Shown: positions 31,303 to 37,857 of the stretch, one piece after another
Layout of the letters: each line of letters begins with the position of its first letter
Numbering within the stretch: position 1 is the first letter of the stretch
Assembly (NCBI RefSeq): GCF_023227905.1
Contig: NZ_JALOCF010000048.1
Span: 1-37,857 of the forward strand
Reading direction: 5' to 3'
Length of the DNA: 37,857 nucleotides
Origin: Methylobacter sp.
Lineage (GTDB): Bacteria; Pseudomonadota; Gammaproteobacteria; Methylococcales; Methylomonadaceae
Notes under the pieces: model-generated
Database searches by the model: none
What the model saw: only the letters and a program-made list of their open reading frames with translations
What the model was told of the DNA's origin: nothing
Position numbers and translations under genes: made by a program

Positions 31303-31488
31303 ATGCAAAAAATACAGATTGAGCTGGACGATGTGGAGCTTGCCCAATTGCAAGCGTTTTCAAGGCTTAATAACTCAACAATCGAAGAGGCGGCGTCTAT
31401 GTTGATTGCAAATAAACTGGCGGAAGCCGTTGATAAAGCGCTGGACGACATGCTGGCTGAGTCTGATGCGCCGAGGCGGTTGCAATGA
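31303..31488 (+). CDS. Small Arc/RHH-like protein, 61 aa
   Basis: The 61 residues start with a strand MQKIQIELDDVELAQLQAFS and two helices (NNSTIEEAASMLIANKLAEA and VDKALDDMLAE), the ribbon-helix-helix plan with an acidic strand. It begins 12 bases after the preceding regulator and its stop overlaps the next start (ATGA). It could bind DNA or pair with 31084-31290 as a heteromer; both are inference. Confidence 0.6.
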   Translation: MQKIQIELDDVELAQLQAFSRLNNSTIEEAASMLIANKLAEAVDKALDDMLAESDAPRRLQ

Positions 31489-31586
31489 AATCGATCCTAT
31501 CCATGGCAATCGAGCTGTTTTTCGCCATCTGGCTATGTCTGACGCTGGATCCTGATATGCGATCGATTGATGAGGATGAGTTGTGA
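31485..31586 (+). CDS. Mini membrane protein, 33 aa
   Basis: ATGA overlaps the upstream stop and GTGA overlaps the next start. The 33 residues hold one hydrophobic span (ILSMAIELFFAIWLCLTL) and an acidic tail (DPDMRSIDEDEL). Coupling on both sides supports translation. Function unknown. Confidence 0.5.
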   Translation: MKSILSMAIELFFAIWLCLTLDPDMRSIDEDEL

Positions 31587-31747
31587 TTAAAGCGCTAATT
31601 GGCCCGCCAAACAGCTTTTTCTGCTCGTCATGCACCAAACACCATCTGGTTCATAGGTATGCGGCAACCAAGCGCACCAGACAGGGCGCAAGACATGTCT
31701 GCAAGTCTTGCGAGACGAAGATGCTTCGATCGAGGAAGGCAGCGTAA
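31583..31747 (+). CDS. Zinc-finger mini protein, 54 aa
   Basis: GTG at 31583 is coupled to the previous stop (GTGA). The product has FFCSSCTKHH (19-24 region) and HVCKSCETK near residue 40, a C2...C2 zinc-binding pair, in a basic protein rich in Arg and Lys. It likely binds nucleic acid. It is the last gene before the 437-bp gene-free segment. Confidence 0.6.
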   Translation: MIKALIGPPNSFFCSSCTKHHLVHRYAATKRTRQGARHVCKSCETKMLRSRKAA

Positions 31748-32184
31748 CGAATTTTTAGCCCGATGCTTCCAGGGCTTTAAAACTGGAGCACTTTGAAATA
31801 ATGGATACACGCAACAAACCGGATGACCTGAAACAGGATTTGCCCCCGGCTGATAACCGGGACCAGCAATGAAGGCGATAGCCAGATAGGACGGCCAAGG
31901 AGGTCGCAGTAGTCCTTGACGGTAAACAAGACAGGTCTCAAGGCAGAAGGCAGGCGTGGGGGTTTGATGACTATCTCTCAAACCCCGAACGGTGACGGGA
32001 AACCCATATCAGGCCCGTAGTAAGGCTAAAACAGCAGAAGTCGGTAAACGGGCCTGCTGGAGTCACCACATAAAAAGCCAGGACGGCCCAAGTAGTTATT
32101 GAAATTATTGAAAAGTGAAGCACGCCTTCAAGAACTCGCCTTATTTGAAGGTAAACAGTAATAACCCCTTACAAGGTTGGATAA
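31748..32184 (+). ncRNA. Gene-free structured segment: candidate ncRNA or origin
   Basis: No credible gene spans this interval (one 23-codon ORF at 31801-31872 lacks a ribosome site). It holds perfect inverted repeats: GGGGTTTGA/TCAAACCCC (31959-31967, 31978-31986), GGTGAC/GTCACC (31991-31996, 32062-32067) enclosing GGGAAACCC and CAGGCCCG/CGGGCCTG (32010-32017, 32049-32056), and CCTTCAA/TTGAAGG (32125-32131, 32145-32151). GGTAAAC occurs three times (31921, 32043, 32150). CAGCAG/CTGCTG (32032-32037, 32054-32059) offers an alternative fold. Strand of transcription is presumed plus. Confidence 0.55.
32096..32113 (+). repeat. Tandem 9-bp AT-rich repeat
   Basis: TTATTGAAA occurs twice in tandem, in the structured segment about 70 bases before the next gene and upstream of the helicase and primase genes. 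An AT-rich tandem repeat here would suit a DNA-unwinding element of an origin. Confidence 0.6.
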
Positions 32185-32400
32185 ATGCGAATTGATTTGA
32201 TTGTTCCATACGATGACAAGGAAAAAGCAAAAATCCTTGGAGCAAGATGGGATGGAATCCGCAAGTGTTGGTACATCGTGGATAAGGAGGATTTGCTCCC
32301 TTTCATGGCGTGGATGCCCAAGCATTTAGCACAACCCCATGCAAAGGGTAAAAAAGTTACAGGCAATAAAAAAGCCGGCCATTCCCGCAAAAGAAAGTAA
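32185..32400 (+). CDS. DUF5710-like protein, 71 aa
   Basis: The N-terminal 50 residues (IDLIVPYDDKEKAKILGARW then IRKCWYIVDKEDLLPFMAWM) match the DUF5710 domain, found alone and fused to topoisomerase- and primase-type proteins. The C-terminal 20 residues are strongly basic (KGKKVTGNKKAGHSRKRK), suggesting nucleic-acid binding. It lies directly before the helicase gene. An AGCCGG/CCGGCT hairpin spans its 3' end. Confidence 0.8.
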   Translation: MRIDLIVPYDDKEKAKILGARWDGIRKCWYIVDKEDLLPFMAWMPKHLAQPHAKGKKVTGNKKAGHSRKRK

Positions 32401-32436
32401 CCGGCTTAGTGTTCAACAGAACGGAGAAAATTATAC

Positions 32437-33900
32437 ATGCAATTACGAGATTACCAAACCAAGCTCATTTCCGACATACGCCAAGCGATCCGCGAAGGGC
32501 ATACCCGCATAATCTGCCAGTTACACGTCGGCGGCGGCAAAACTATCATCGCCGGGGAAATTTCACGCTCAGCCCGAGAAAAGATGAAACGCTCGCTGTT
32601 TATCGCCCCGCGTCGTCAGTTGGTTTACCAGGCGGCAGACAAGTTTAACGGGCTTGGCGTTTCGACTGGCATCATCATGGCAGGGGAAAAACAGTTCTCA
32701 CAGCCATTGGTTCAAGTCGGAAGCATCGACACGCTGACCAGCCGAATCAAAAGCGGAAAGATGCGGCATCCCGACGCGGCGATTGTCATGGCTGACGAAG
32801 CCCACGCCGTTTTCAGCCCTGAGCGTTTGGAGTTTCTGAAAAATTACCCGCTTGTTCTCGGCATCACCGCCACACCCGCATTAGCCAATGGCAAGGGCAT
32901 GGGCGCTTTTTATACCAAGATCGTTGAAGGCCCGACGATGGCCGAAATGGTGGAAGCTGGCTATCTGGTGCCGATGCGCTACTACGGTGCCGACGCGCCG
33001 GATTTGGAGGCCGTGAAGCTGAACGCCGACGGTGATTATCAGGAAAGCGCACTTGCAGAAGCCAGCGACAAGCCGGAGCTGATCGGCAGCGTGTACCGCA
33101 ACTATAAGCGGCTGGCCAGCGACCGAACCACGCTGATTTTCGCTGTCAACTGCAAACATGGCCGTCACATATACGAAGAGTTTTTGAGCCACGGCGAGGC
33201 GGTGGAGTACATCGACGCGCACACCAGCACCGAAGAGCGAGACGCAATGGAAAAGCGAGTTGCTGATGGTGTAACCAGGGTAATCGTGAACATAGGGGTG
33301 ATGGCATTCGGCACCGACTGGCCGCGAATTTCGTGCGTGATTGTGGCCAGGGTTACTCGGAATATTGCCGCATGGATTCAGATGGTCGGCAGAGGCTCAC
33401 GCCTTCACCCAGCCAAACAAGACTGCATCGTAATTTACCACGGCCACAACTTCGAGGAACTTGGCCCGATTGACGCGCCGATTGAGTGGAGCCTGGATGA
33501 TAAAACCACGATCCGCGAACGCAAGGAACGCGCACAGCAGGATGCAAAAGAGCCGAAAGAAATCAAGTGCAAGAAATGCGGCTACATCTTCAAGTCCAGC
33601 CGGGTATGCCCTTCATGCCACACCGAAATGATAGCGCCAGGTGAGGCAATCCCATTCCATGAGGCCGAACTGGTCGAGCTGAAGGTTTCAGCGGCTGACA
33701 AAATCCAGTGGTATGCCGAGTTTCTTGGCTACTGCAAGCAGAACGGCAAGGGCACGAACTTTGCGCTGGCTATGTTTAAGGCAAAGTTCAACTCATGGCC
33801 ATATAAGAAAAATTCAATACAGCCAGCCACCCCATCACAAGAGGTTTTGAACTACATCACATCTCGTCGAATTGCCTACGCAAGAGGTCGTGGAGCATGA
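32437..33900 (+). CDS. SF2 DNA helicase with zinc ribbon
   Basis: The 487-residue helicase has Walker A GGGKT (32-36), DEAH (120-123), motif III GITATP (142-147), motif VI QMVGRGSRLHP (315-325) and a C-terminal zinc ribbon CKKC...CPSC (C378, C381, C391, C394). It is of the UvrB/RecG-like type common in phage replication operons and probably unwinds the origin or forks. It overlaps the primase gene by 4 bases. Confidence 0.9.
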   Translation: MQLRDYQTKLISDIRQAIREGHTRIICQLHVGGGKTIIAGEISRSAREKMKRSLFIAPRRQLVYQAADKFNGLGVSTGIIMAGEKQFSQPLVQVGSIDTLTSRIKSGKMRHPDAAIVMADEAHAVFSPERLEFLKNYPLVLGITATPALANGKGMGAFYTKIVEGPTMAEMVEAGYLVPMRYYGADAPDLEAVKLNADGDYQESALAEASDKPELIGSVYRNYKRLASDRTTLIFAVNCKHGRHIYEEFLSHGEAVEYIDAHTSTEERDAMEKRVADGVTRVIVNIGVMAFGTDWPRISCVIVARVTRNIAAWIQMVGRGSRLHPAKQDCIVIYHGHNFEELGPIDAPIEWSLDDKTTIRERKERAQQDAKEPKEIKCKKCGYIFKSSRVCPSCHTEMIAPGEAIPFHEAELVELKVSAADKIQWYAEFLGYCKQNGKGTNFALAMFKAKFNSWPYKKNSIQPATPSQEVLNYITSRRIAYARGRGA

Positions 33901-34877
33901 GATACGCATTGCCACAAATCAAAGACCAGTGCGCCGGCCGGTGGGTTTCTGTGCTGACAAATTTGGGCATCGACGAAGCGTTTTTGAATGGCAAACATGG
34001 TGCTTGCCCACTGTGTGGCGGAAATGACCGCTTCCGGTTCGACCGCAAGCGCGAGATGGCATTTTGCAGCGGCTGCGGCCACAAATCACCGCTCGACTTG
34101 GCGATTGCTTACCTTGGTAGACCATTCCGAGAGACTGCGGCAGAGATTCGACAAATTTTAGGAGTAACCACGATGGAACCGATTAAACAGGTAGACGACT
34201 ATGAGAAAAACAAGGCTCGGTTATTTGAAATTTACGGCGGAAGAAAGTCTATAAATGGACCTAATATTGTCGAATATTACTTGGCATCTCGTGGATTAAC
34301 ATCCAGGCCAGAGCAAGACGTTTTTTACCATCCGAACGTTACATACTACGAAGACGGGAAGCGGGTCGGCACATTCCCGGCAATGGTGTCAGTATTTCGG
34401 AATGTAGCTAGAGAAACAGCCACATATCACATCACCTACCTCACGACGGAAGGCCAGAAAGCCGCGGTTAGTAGTCCAAAAAAGATATTGCCGACCATAC
34501 GGCAGCTTGCTGGGTGTTCTATCCAATTGTTCGCGCCGAAAAACGAAGTGTTGGCCATTGCCGAGGGTATCGAAACCGCGTTGGCTGTTCATCAACTGGA
34601 AGGGTTGCCCGTTTGGGCGGCTGGGAATGCTCAACTGATGGAGGCCATACAAATTCCGGTAAATATAAATGAGGTCTGGATTTATGCCGATAGAGACCCG
34701 AGTTTTACCGGCCAAAAATCAGCATACACTTTGGCTAGACGGCTGACGAATGAAGGCAAGAAAGTCATGGTGTGCAACCTGATCGACCAGACATGGATTA
34801 CCGACCGGGGGGATAAGTACGATTTTTTGGATTTTCTCGCCCAAAAAGGACGGTCCGCGACTATTCCCCGGAGTTAG
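33897..34877 (+). CDS. Zinc-finger/Toprim primase
   Basis: The 326-residue protein has a CHC2-type zinc finger (CPLCGGNDRFRF, C37-C40; CSGCG, C57-C60), a middle domain, and a Toprim domain with E223 in AEGIETAL and D265-x-D267 in YADRD. No helicase motifs follow, so the helicase is the separate gene upstream. It would make primers for phage DNA synthesis. It is similar in plan to the N-terminal half of T7 gp4 and P4-type primases. Confidence 0.88.
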   Translation: MRYALPQIKDQCAGRWVSVLTNLGIDEAFLNGKHGACPLCGGNDRFRFDRKREMAFCSGCGHKSPLDLAIAYLGRPFRETAAEIRQILGVTTMEPIKQVDDYEKNKARLFEIYGGRKSINGPNIVEYYLASRGLTSRPEQDVFYHPNVTYYEDGKRVGTFPAMVSVFRNVARETATYHITYLTTEGQKAAVSSPKKILPTIRQLAGCSIQLFAPKNEVLAIAEGIETALAVHQLEGLPVWAAGNAQLMEAIQIPVNINEVWIYADRDPSFTGQKSAYTLARRLTNEGKKVMVCNLIDQTWITDRGDKYDFLDFLAQKGRSATIPRS

Positions 34878-34882
34878 CCGAC

Positions 34883-35020
34883 ATGATTAATCAATTTAGA
34901 GACAAATTCGGGCCGTTAAAACAAATAACCGTCGAGATTGGCGGAGAGGCAGTTTTTAACGTGGACAAACGACTAGAACGGCCAGCGAATTGGTCCGGTA
35001 AATTGAGGGCGATTAGATGA
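34883..35020 (+). CDS. Small protein, 45 aa
   Basis: ATG at 34883 is 5 bases after the primase stop and its own stop overlaps the next ATG (ATGA). The product (INQFRDKFGPLKQITVEIGG, then RLERPANWSGKLRAIR) is basic and mixed alpha/beta. No family known. Coupling supports it. Confidence 0.5.
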   Translation: MINQFRDKFGPLKQITVEIGGEAVFNVDKRLERPANWSGKLRAIR

Positions 35021-35328
35021 CCAAATCCGAAAAACTCCAAATGCTGGAAGCGTGGAAGGCTGCGCATGACGACATTGAGTCTAAGTTTGACGAACTAGGC
35101 AAGCTGTTCAACGACATCACGAGGCCGTTATTTGATGCGGCTTGGCGGACTTTCAGCAACTACACGAAATTGGTTTCTGCGCAGCTTGGCGATGAATTTG
35201 AATCGCTTGAATGGTACTGGATGGAAAACCAATTTGGCAAAAGAGAATTTGAAGCTGGAGCCGATGGGGAAAAGCGCTCAATTTGCGATTTTGAAGATCT
35301 TCTTTGGCTGATCGAGGTTTGCAAATGA
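35017..35328 (+). CDS. Unknown acidic helical protein, 103 aa
   Basis: The product is helical and acidic with many aromatic residues (FDELGKLFNDITRPLFDAAW, then LEWYWMENQFGKREFEAG). No motif is recognised. Its start and stop both overlap neighbour genes (ATGA). It lies in the replication operon between primase and NinB-like genes. Confidence 0.6.
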   Translation: MTKSEKLQMLEAWKAAHDDIESKFDELGKLFNDITRPLFDAAWRTFSNYTKLVSAQLGDEFESLEWYWMENQFGKREFEAGADGEKRSICDFEDLLWLIEVCK

Positions 35329-35477
35329 GATTAGTAACCATGCTATCAGTAATCTTTATAGTTGACGCTTTCACTGATGCAAAAATTAGCGAAAAAGCAG
35401 CTTATTTTACTGCTTGGCTACTGATTATATTTTTCGTAATGGATGTTATCGATTTAATTGCATCGGTGCGTCGTTAA
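35325..35477 (+). CDS. Small membrane protein, 50 aa
   Basis: ATGA couples it to the upstream stop, and TAATG couples it to the next start. The 50 residues have two hydrophobic stretches (LVTMLSVIFIVDAF and FTAWLLIIFFVMDVIDLIA). It may sit in the inner membrane; function unknown. Confidence 0.5.
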   Translation: MRLVTMLSVIFIVDAFTDAKISEKAAYFTAWLLIIFFVMDVIDLIASVRR

Positions 35478-36043
35478 TGACTAAGAAACCAAAAAAAACA
35501 GACTTCATGGTGTCCAATGCGTTTACCCGCGGCATGGCCTTGGCGGCGGTGGCTGCGCTGAATTTCAATACGGTTTGGCGCGTGGCTATCAAGCCCTGGA
35601 GCGAGGTTGAAGGCATAAGTGACGCGCAGCGGCGGCTTTACTGGATGGTTTTGACAGACTTGCAAAACACCGAAATTAACGAGTTAGCTGGCAGGACCAA
35701 AGACCAATGGCATCTAGCCATGAAGCGCCGGTTCCTGATGCCTATTTACGAACGAGAGTTTACAGACTACGCGGAAATGCTGACAACGGTTCGCAAGTGC
35801 GCCGATGACGAACGCAAGTTGCTGTTGAAGTGGATAGCCGCGGAAACCAGCATTACCCGCAAATGTGAGAACGATCCGACGACCGGCGAAAAGGCTGACA
35901 GAAAGATGATCAGGATCATGCGCGAATACCTCGATTGCGTTATGCAGTACGCCAGAAATCATGGGGTTCTGTTGCGCATAGACGCCAGGATATTCGCGGA
36001 GGCGATGGGGTATGAGTATCAGAATTACAGGATGGCGGCATGA
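35477..36043 (+). CDS. NinB-like recombination protein (putative)
   Basis: The start at 35477 (TAATG) is preferred over an in-frame upstream ATG at 35414 that lies inside the previous gene. The 188-residue product has VWRVAIKPWSEVEG, then DAQRRLYWMVLTDLQ and HLAMKRRFLMPIYER, a pattern close to lambda NinB/Orf, which assists RecA-independent recombination by loading annealing protein on SSB-coated DNA. It is near the Ref-like, RusA and SSB genes. The C-terminal third is less typical. Confidence 0.62.
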   Translation: MTKKPKKTDFMVSNAFTRGMALAAVAALNFNTVWRVAIKPWSEVEGISDAQRRLYWMVLTDLQNTEINELAGRTKDQWHLAMKRRFLMPIYEREFTDYAEMLTTVRKCADDERKLLLKWIAAETSITRKCENDPTTGEKADRKMIRIMREYLDCVMQYARNHGVLLRIDARIFAEAMGYEYQNYRMAA

Positions 36044-36081
36044 TTAAACAGGCAATGTTTTCTAAAGAGAGAGAGTCGTGA
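36040..36081 (+). CDS. Very short coupled ORF, 13 aa
   Basis: MIKQAMFSKERES is bounded by ATGA (with the upstream stop) and GTGA (with the next start). It contains the GAGAGAGAG that serves as ribosome site for the next gene, so it may simply pass ribosomes on. Product significance is doubtful. Confidence 0.25.
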   Translation: MIKQAMFSKERES

Positions 36082-36305
36082 GCGATACAGTATGCAGTTT
36101 TGGAAAGAAAGGGATTAATTTTTTTGTAAATTCAAAAAAAGAAAGAAACAGAGGAAACAGATTATCTATATCGATGCTGCTAAAAAGTAAAACAGGCGCA
36201 TTTCAAAAAAAAATAAGACTAGCTCGTGCAGATTTTGAAGAAATGCAAAGGAAAGGCGACTTGCAAGAAAAAATAGATTACGCAAAGTCACTTTTTGATG
36301 ATTAA
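36078..36305 (+). CDS. AT-rich small basic protein, 75 aa
   Basis: GTG at 36078 follows a GAGAGAGAG site. The product is Lys/Arg-rich (FFVNSKKERNRGNRL, then MLLKSKTGAFQKKIRLARAD) and ends acidic. Codon use is much AT-richer than its neighbours, suggesting recent gain. Possibly nucleic-acid binding. No family recognised. Confidence 0.5.
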   Translation: MSDTVCSFGKKGINFFVNSKKERNRGNRLSISMLLKSKTGAFQKKIRLARADFEEMQRKGDLQEKIDYAKSLFDD

Positions 36306-36313
36306 AGTTAAGT

Positions 36314-36583
36314 ATGGCTAAACAGCCCACCAAATCCCAGCGCAAACGATGGGAGCTTATCCGCGGGTTAGGCTGCATTGTTTGCCGAGCGTGGTTGGCC
36401 GAGATTCATCATTGCGGCACTGGCGCCGGCGGCAGGAAAGACCACGACAAGGTTATTCCGTTATGCCCGGTACATCATACGGGCATTTATGGGATCCACA
36501 AGATAGGCCGGAAACGGTTTGCTGAAAATTACGGAACGGAGGAAGAATTGATGCAGCAAGTGGAAGAGAGGTTGGCGGCGTGA
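36314..36583 (+). CDS. Ref-like RecA-dependent nuclease domain protein
   Basis: The 89-residue protein has an HNH-type zinc site: C21-x2-C24, H32-H33 (IHHCG), CPVHH (C51, H54, H55) and GIHKIGRKRF. This resembles the C-terminal domain of phage P1 Ref, a RecA-dependent nuclease, and stand-alone phage relatives. It lies just before RusA, in a recombination block. It overlaps RusA by 4 bases. Confidence 0.75.
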   Translation: MAKQPTKSQRKRWELIRGLGCIVCRAWLAEIHHCGTGAGGRKDHDKVIPLCPVHHTGIYGIHKIGRKRFAENYGTEEELMQQVEERLAA

Positions 36584-36939
36584 TTGAGTTTCAATATCAA
36601 CTCCCATATCCGCCCACGGTTAACCACATTTACCGCAGAACCAAGCGCGGCCAGGTGTTTTTAGACGACAGGGCCAGCAGCTACCGTGATGAGGTTATTT
36701 TGATGATTGGCAAAGGTCATACGACGCTGACGGGGCCGATACAGGTTCGAGTTGACGCTTATATGCCCGACAAGCGCAAACGTGACCTGGACAACATCTT
36801 CAAGAGCTTGAACGACGCACTAACCCATGCCGGTGTGTGGAGAGACGACAGCCAGATTGAGCGGATTGTTGCCAACAAACAGGGGGTTGAGTCGCCGGGC
36901 AGAGTGGTCGTTACCGTTTCGCAGATATTGGAGCAATAG
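36580..36939 (+). CDS. rusA: RusA Holliday junction resolvase
   Basis: GTG at 36580 overlaps the previous stop. The 119-residue enzyme has PYPPTVNHIYRR near the start and RKRDLDNIFKSLNDALTHAG with WRDDSQI; the catalytic acids are D69, D71 and D90, equivalent to the RusA triad. Length is close to E. coli RusA (120). It cuts Holliday junctions formed in replication and recombination. Confidence 0.92.
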   Translation: MIEFQYQLPYPPTVNHIYRRTKRGQVFLDDRASSYRDEVILMIGKGHTTLTGPIQVRVDAYMPDKRKRDLDNIFKSLNDALTHAGVWRDDSQIERIVANKQGVESPGRVVVTVSQILEQ

Positions 36940-36942
36940 AGC

Positions 36943-37125
36943 ATGGATAACCCAGTTTACGAGTGTTGTTATCCTGGCTGCCGAAAACAGAGCGATAAAC
37001 CAGGACGCTGCCAGCACGGCCGCGCCCAGGTAGAAATGCGGATAAAAGTGGCAGTACAGCACAGCAGAACCGATTCCTTTGCCGGTAAGGGTAAGGGGAA
37101 GAATTTTCACTCATATTCGGAATAA
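36943..37125 (+). CDS. Small cysteine-rich basic protein, 60 aa
   Basis: GGAG lies nine bases before ATG 36943. The product begins DNPVYECCYPGCRKQSDKPG with a possible zinc site (CC...C...CQHG) and ends basic (GKGKGKNFHSYSE). The opposite strand has a membrane-like reading frame (36820-37110), but strand and spacing of the operon favour this one. Function unknown. Confidence 0.5.
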   Translation: MDNPVYECCYPGCRKQSDKPGRCQHGRAQVEMRIKVAVQHSRTDSFAGKGKGKNFHSYSE

Positions 37126-37128
37126 AAA

Positions 37129-37569
37129 ATGATTTTGACAGGATTAGCAAGGCTTGGTCGCGATGCGGAAATTAGGTTCACCGGCCAAGGTGAGCCAGTG
37201 GCATCATTGGCGCTGGCGTTCAACTACGGACAAAAACAGCAAGACGGTAACAGGCCTGCGCAGTGGGTAGACGCCGCGTTATGGGGTAAACGTGCCGAGG
37301 CATTGGCTCCATATCTAAAAAAAGGCGGTCTAGTTAGCGTGACGCTCAGCGATCCGCATATCGAGACATACCAGACGCAAGGTGGAGAGCGGTCGAAAAT
37401 AGTTGCTCGCGTGCTGGATATTGAACTGGCTGGCGGCGGACAGCGCAACGAACAGCAACCAAGGCCGGCGCCCACTGCACAAGCACAACCGCCAGCAAAT
37501 TATAACGACTTCGACGACGACATACCGTTTGTTTCGCTCAACTGGCAGATTAGACGGCATTTGATATGA
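37129..37569 (+). CDS. ssb: Single-stranded DNA-binding protein
   Basis: The 146-residue protein has an OB-fold SSB core (LTGLARLGRDAEIRFTGQGE, then WVDAALWGKRAEALAPYLKK and SVTLSDPHIETYQ), a Pro/Gln linker and an acidic tip DDDIPF at 126-131 region. Usual SSBs end at this tip; here it is followed by 12 more residues (VSLNWQIRRHLI), so tip-binding partners may be affected. It coats single strands for replication and annealing. Confidence 0.9.
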   Translation: MILTGLARLGRDAEIRFTGQGEPVASLALAFNYGQKQQDGNRPAQWVDAALWGKRAEALAPYLKKGGLVSVTLSDPHIETYQTQGGERSKIVARVLDIELAGGGQRNEQQPRPAPTAQAQPPANYNDFDDDIPFVSLNWQIRRHLI

Positions 37570-37727
37570 CCACCCAAGGACCACTATTCACCGGGACGGC
37601 TCTTATTGCCGGCGCTATTTGTTTTGTGGTGATGGAATTGGCGTGGATCGTCGGAAAGTTTTTGCAAGGGTGCCGGGCGGTTGATTCGGCGATGGATGGA
37701 TTGATTAGGGCATTAGACGGTGAGTAA
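37566..37727 (+). CDS. Small membrane protein, 53 aa
   Basis: ATG at 37566 overlaps the SSB stop (ATGA). The product has one hydrophobic span (GTALIAGAICFVVMELAWIV) and a C-terminal amphipathic helix with one Cys (GKFLQGCRAVDSAMDG). Its end overlaps the next start (GTG 37720) across the circular junction. Function unknown. Confidence 0.55.
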   Translation: MTTQGPLFTGTALIAGAICFVVMELAWIVGKFLQGCRAVDSAMDGLIRALDGE

Positions 37728-37857
37728 CACGCTCGAAAAATACGAACAGGACGAACAGTGGCTAGCAGTACGCCGGCCACTGGCGACCGAGTACGAAATT
37801 GACAAATTCTGCGAATCCGTAGCAAAGCGGATGCAGATCAACGGCATGACCGAGGAA
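37720..37857 (+). CDS. Partial copy of the 56-aa gene at 12-182
   Basis: GTG at 37720 opens the same frame as the gene at 12-182 and runs to the contig end. Here the start is GTG, overlapping the membrane-protein stop, while the left copy has ATG. The single internal base change (A23 to G37731) is silent (ACA/ACG, Thr). Joined at the overlap, the two copies are one gene. Confidence 0.7.
   Translation, partial: MSNTLEKYEQDEQWLAVRRPLATEYEIDKFCESVAKRMQINGMTEE
37721..37857. repeat. Right copy of the contig-end direct repeat
   Basis: Identical to 13-149 except one base. See the left copy. The upstream flank (starting 37706) and the left flank (from base 1) share TAGGG and then differ, so the two ends come from slightly different molecules. 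Confidence 0.9.

Noticed and set aside
31801..31872. 23-codon ORF at the start of the gene-free segment
   Set aside because: No ribosome site, and it contains hairpins CCTG/CAGG and CCCGG/CCGGG; better seen as part of the structured segment.
31748..32184. Group I intron, RNase P RNA or tmRNA
   Set aside because: Conserved core sequences of these RNAs were not found despite the rich pairing, and there is no split gene.
36820..37110. Membrane-like minus-strand frame opposite RusA and its neighbour
   Set aside because: It lies antisense to a well-supported gene in a plus-strand operon and lacks a ribosome site.
1..37857. CRISPR array, tRNA genes or insertion sequences
   Set aside because: No regularly spaced repeats, cloverleaf-like segments with T-arm consensus, or transposase genes were recognised by eye.

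Overview
The window is an essentially complete genome of a temperate, short-tailed (podovirus-type) phage, assembled as one contig whose two ends overlap. Bases 13-149 recur at 37721-37857 with one mismatch, so the molecule is circular or circularly permuted. The genes are tightly packed, mostly joined by ATGA or GTGA overlaps, at middling GC. RecA-dependent (Ref-type) nuclease, RusA, NinB-like and LexA-type repressor genes point to a proteobacterial host. A gamma- or betaproteobacterium is my inference; nothing in the sequence fixes the genus.

Layout. 1-575: small plus-strand genes that continue from the right end across the junction. 557-1538: a minus-strand operon of four small genes, two of them probable ribbon-helix-helix proteins. 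1676-18956: late operon in the order small terminase-like protein, large terminase, portal, accessory proteins, scaffold, major capsid, decoration, DNA methyltransferase, head-tail adaptor, closure/hub protein, GNAT-like protein and four ejection-type proteins. 19707-23752: tail fibre, SGNH-hydrolase tail protein and a membrane-protein (lysis-type) cluster with no recognisable endolysin. 23753-24927: attachment region and tyrosine integrase. 24946-29096: leftward early operon with an excisionase-like gene, zinc proteins, a Gp157-type protein and a Rad52/ERF-type annealing protein. 29181-30704: immunity region with two operator arrays, a LexA/CI-type repressor and two secreted-protein genes that look like lysogenic conversion cargo. 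30712-37727: rightward early operon with Cro-like protein, small DNA-binding proteins, a gene-free structured segment, SF2 helicase, zinc/Toprim primase, NinB-like protein, Ref-like nuclease, RusA and SSB.

Regulation can be read from the sequence. Sites of the form TACC-N4-GGTA lie 25 bp apart, centre to centre, at both the leftward promoter (TTGCAT-17-TATCTT) and the rightward promoter (TTGCAA-17-TATTCT), with the same geometry at each. Terminators just downstream of both promoters suggest attenuation or antitermination. The late operon starts from an extended -10 promoter whose TATAAT sits between two TTGGTT-N6-AACCAA palindromes 30 bp apart.

The most unusual features are: (1) a gene-free 437-bp segment (31748-32184) dense with long perfect inverted repeats, which looks like a structured RNA or a replication origin; (2) a C4-antisense-like RNA candidate at 28437-28530; (3) three minus-strand cassettes wedged between structural genes, two of them leaving a second, diverged copy of the downstream gene's first codons; (4) the paired operator arrays. 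No CRISPR array, tRNA, insertion sequence or reverse transcriptase was found.
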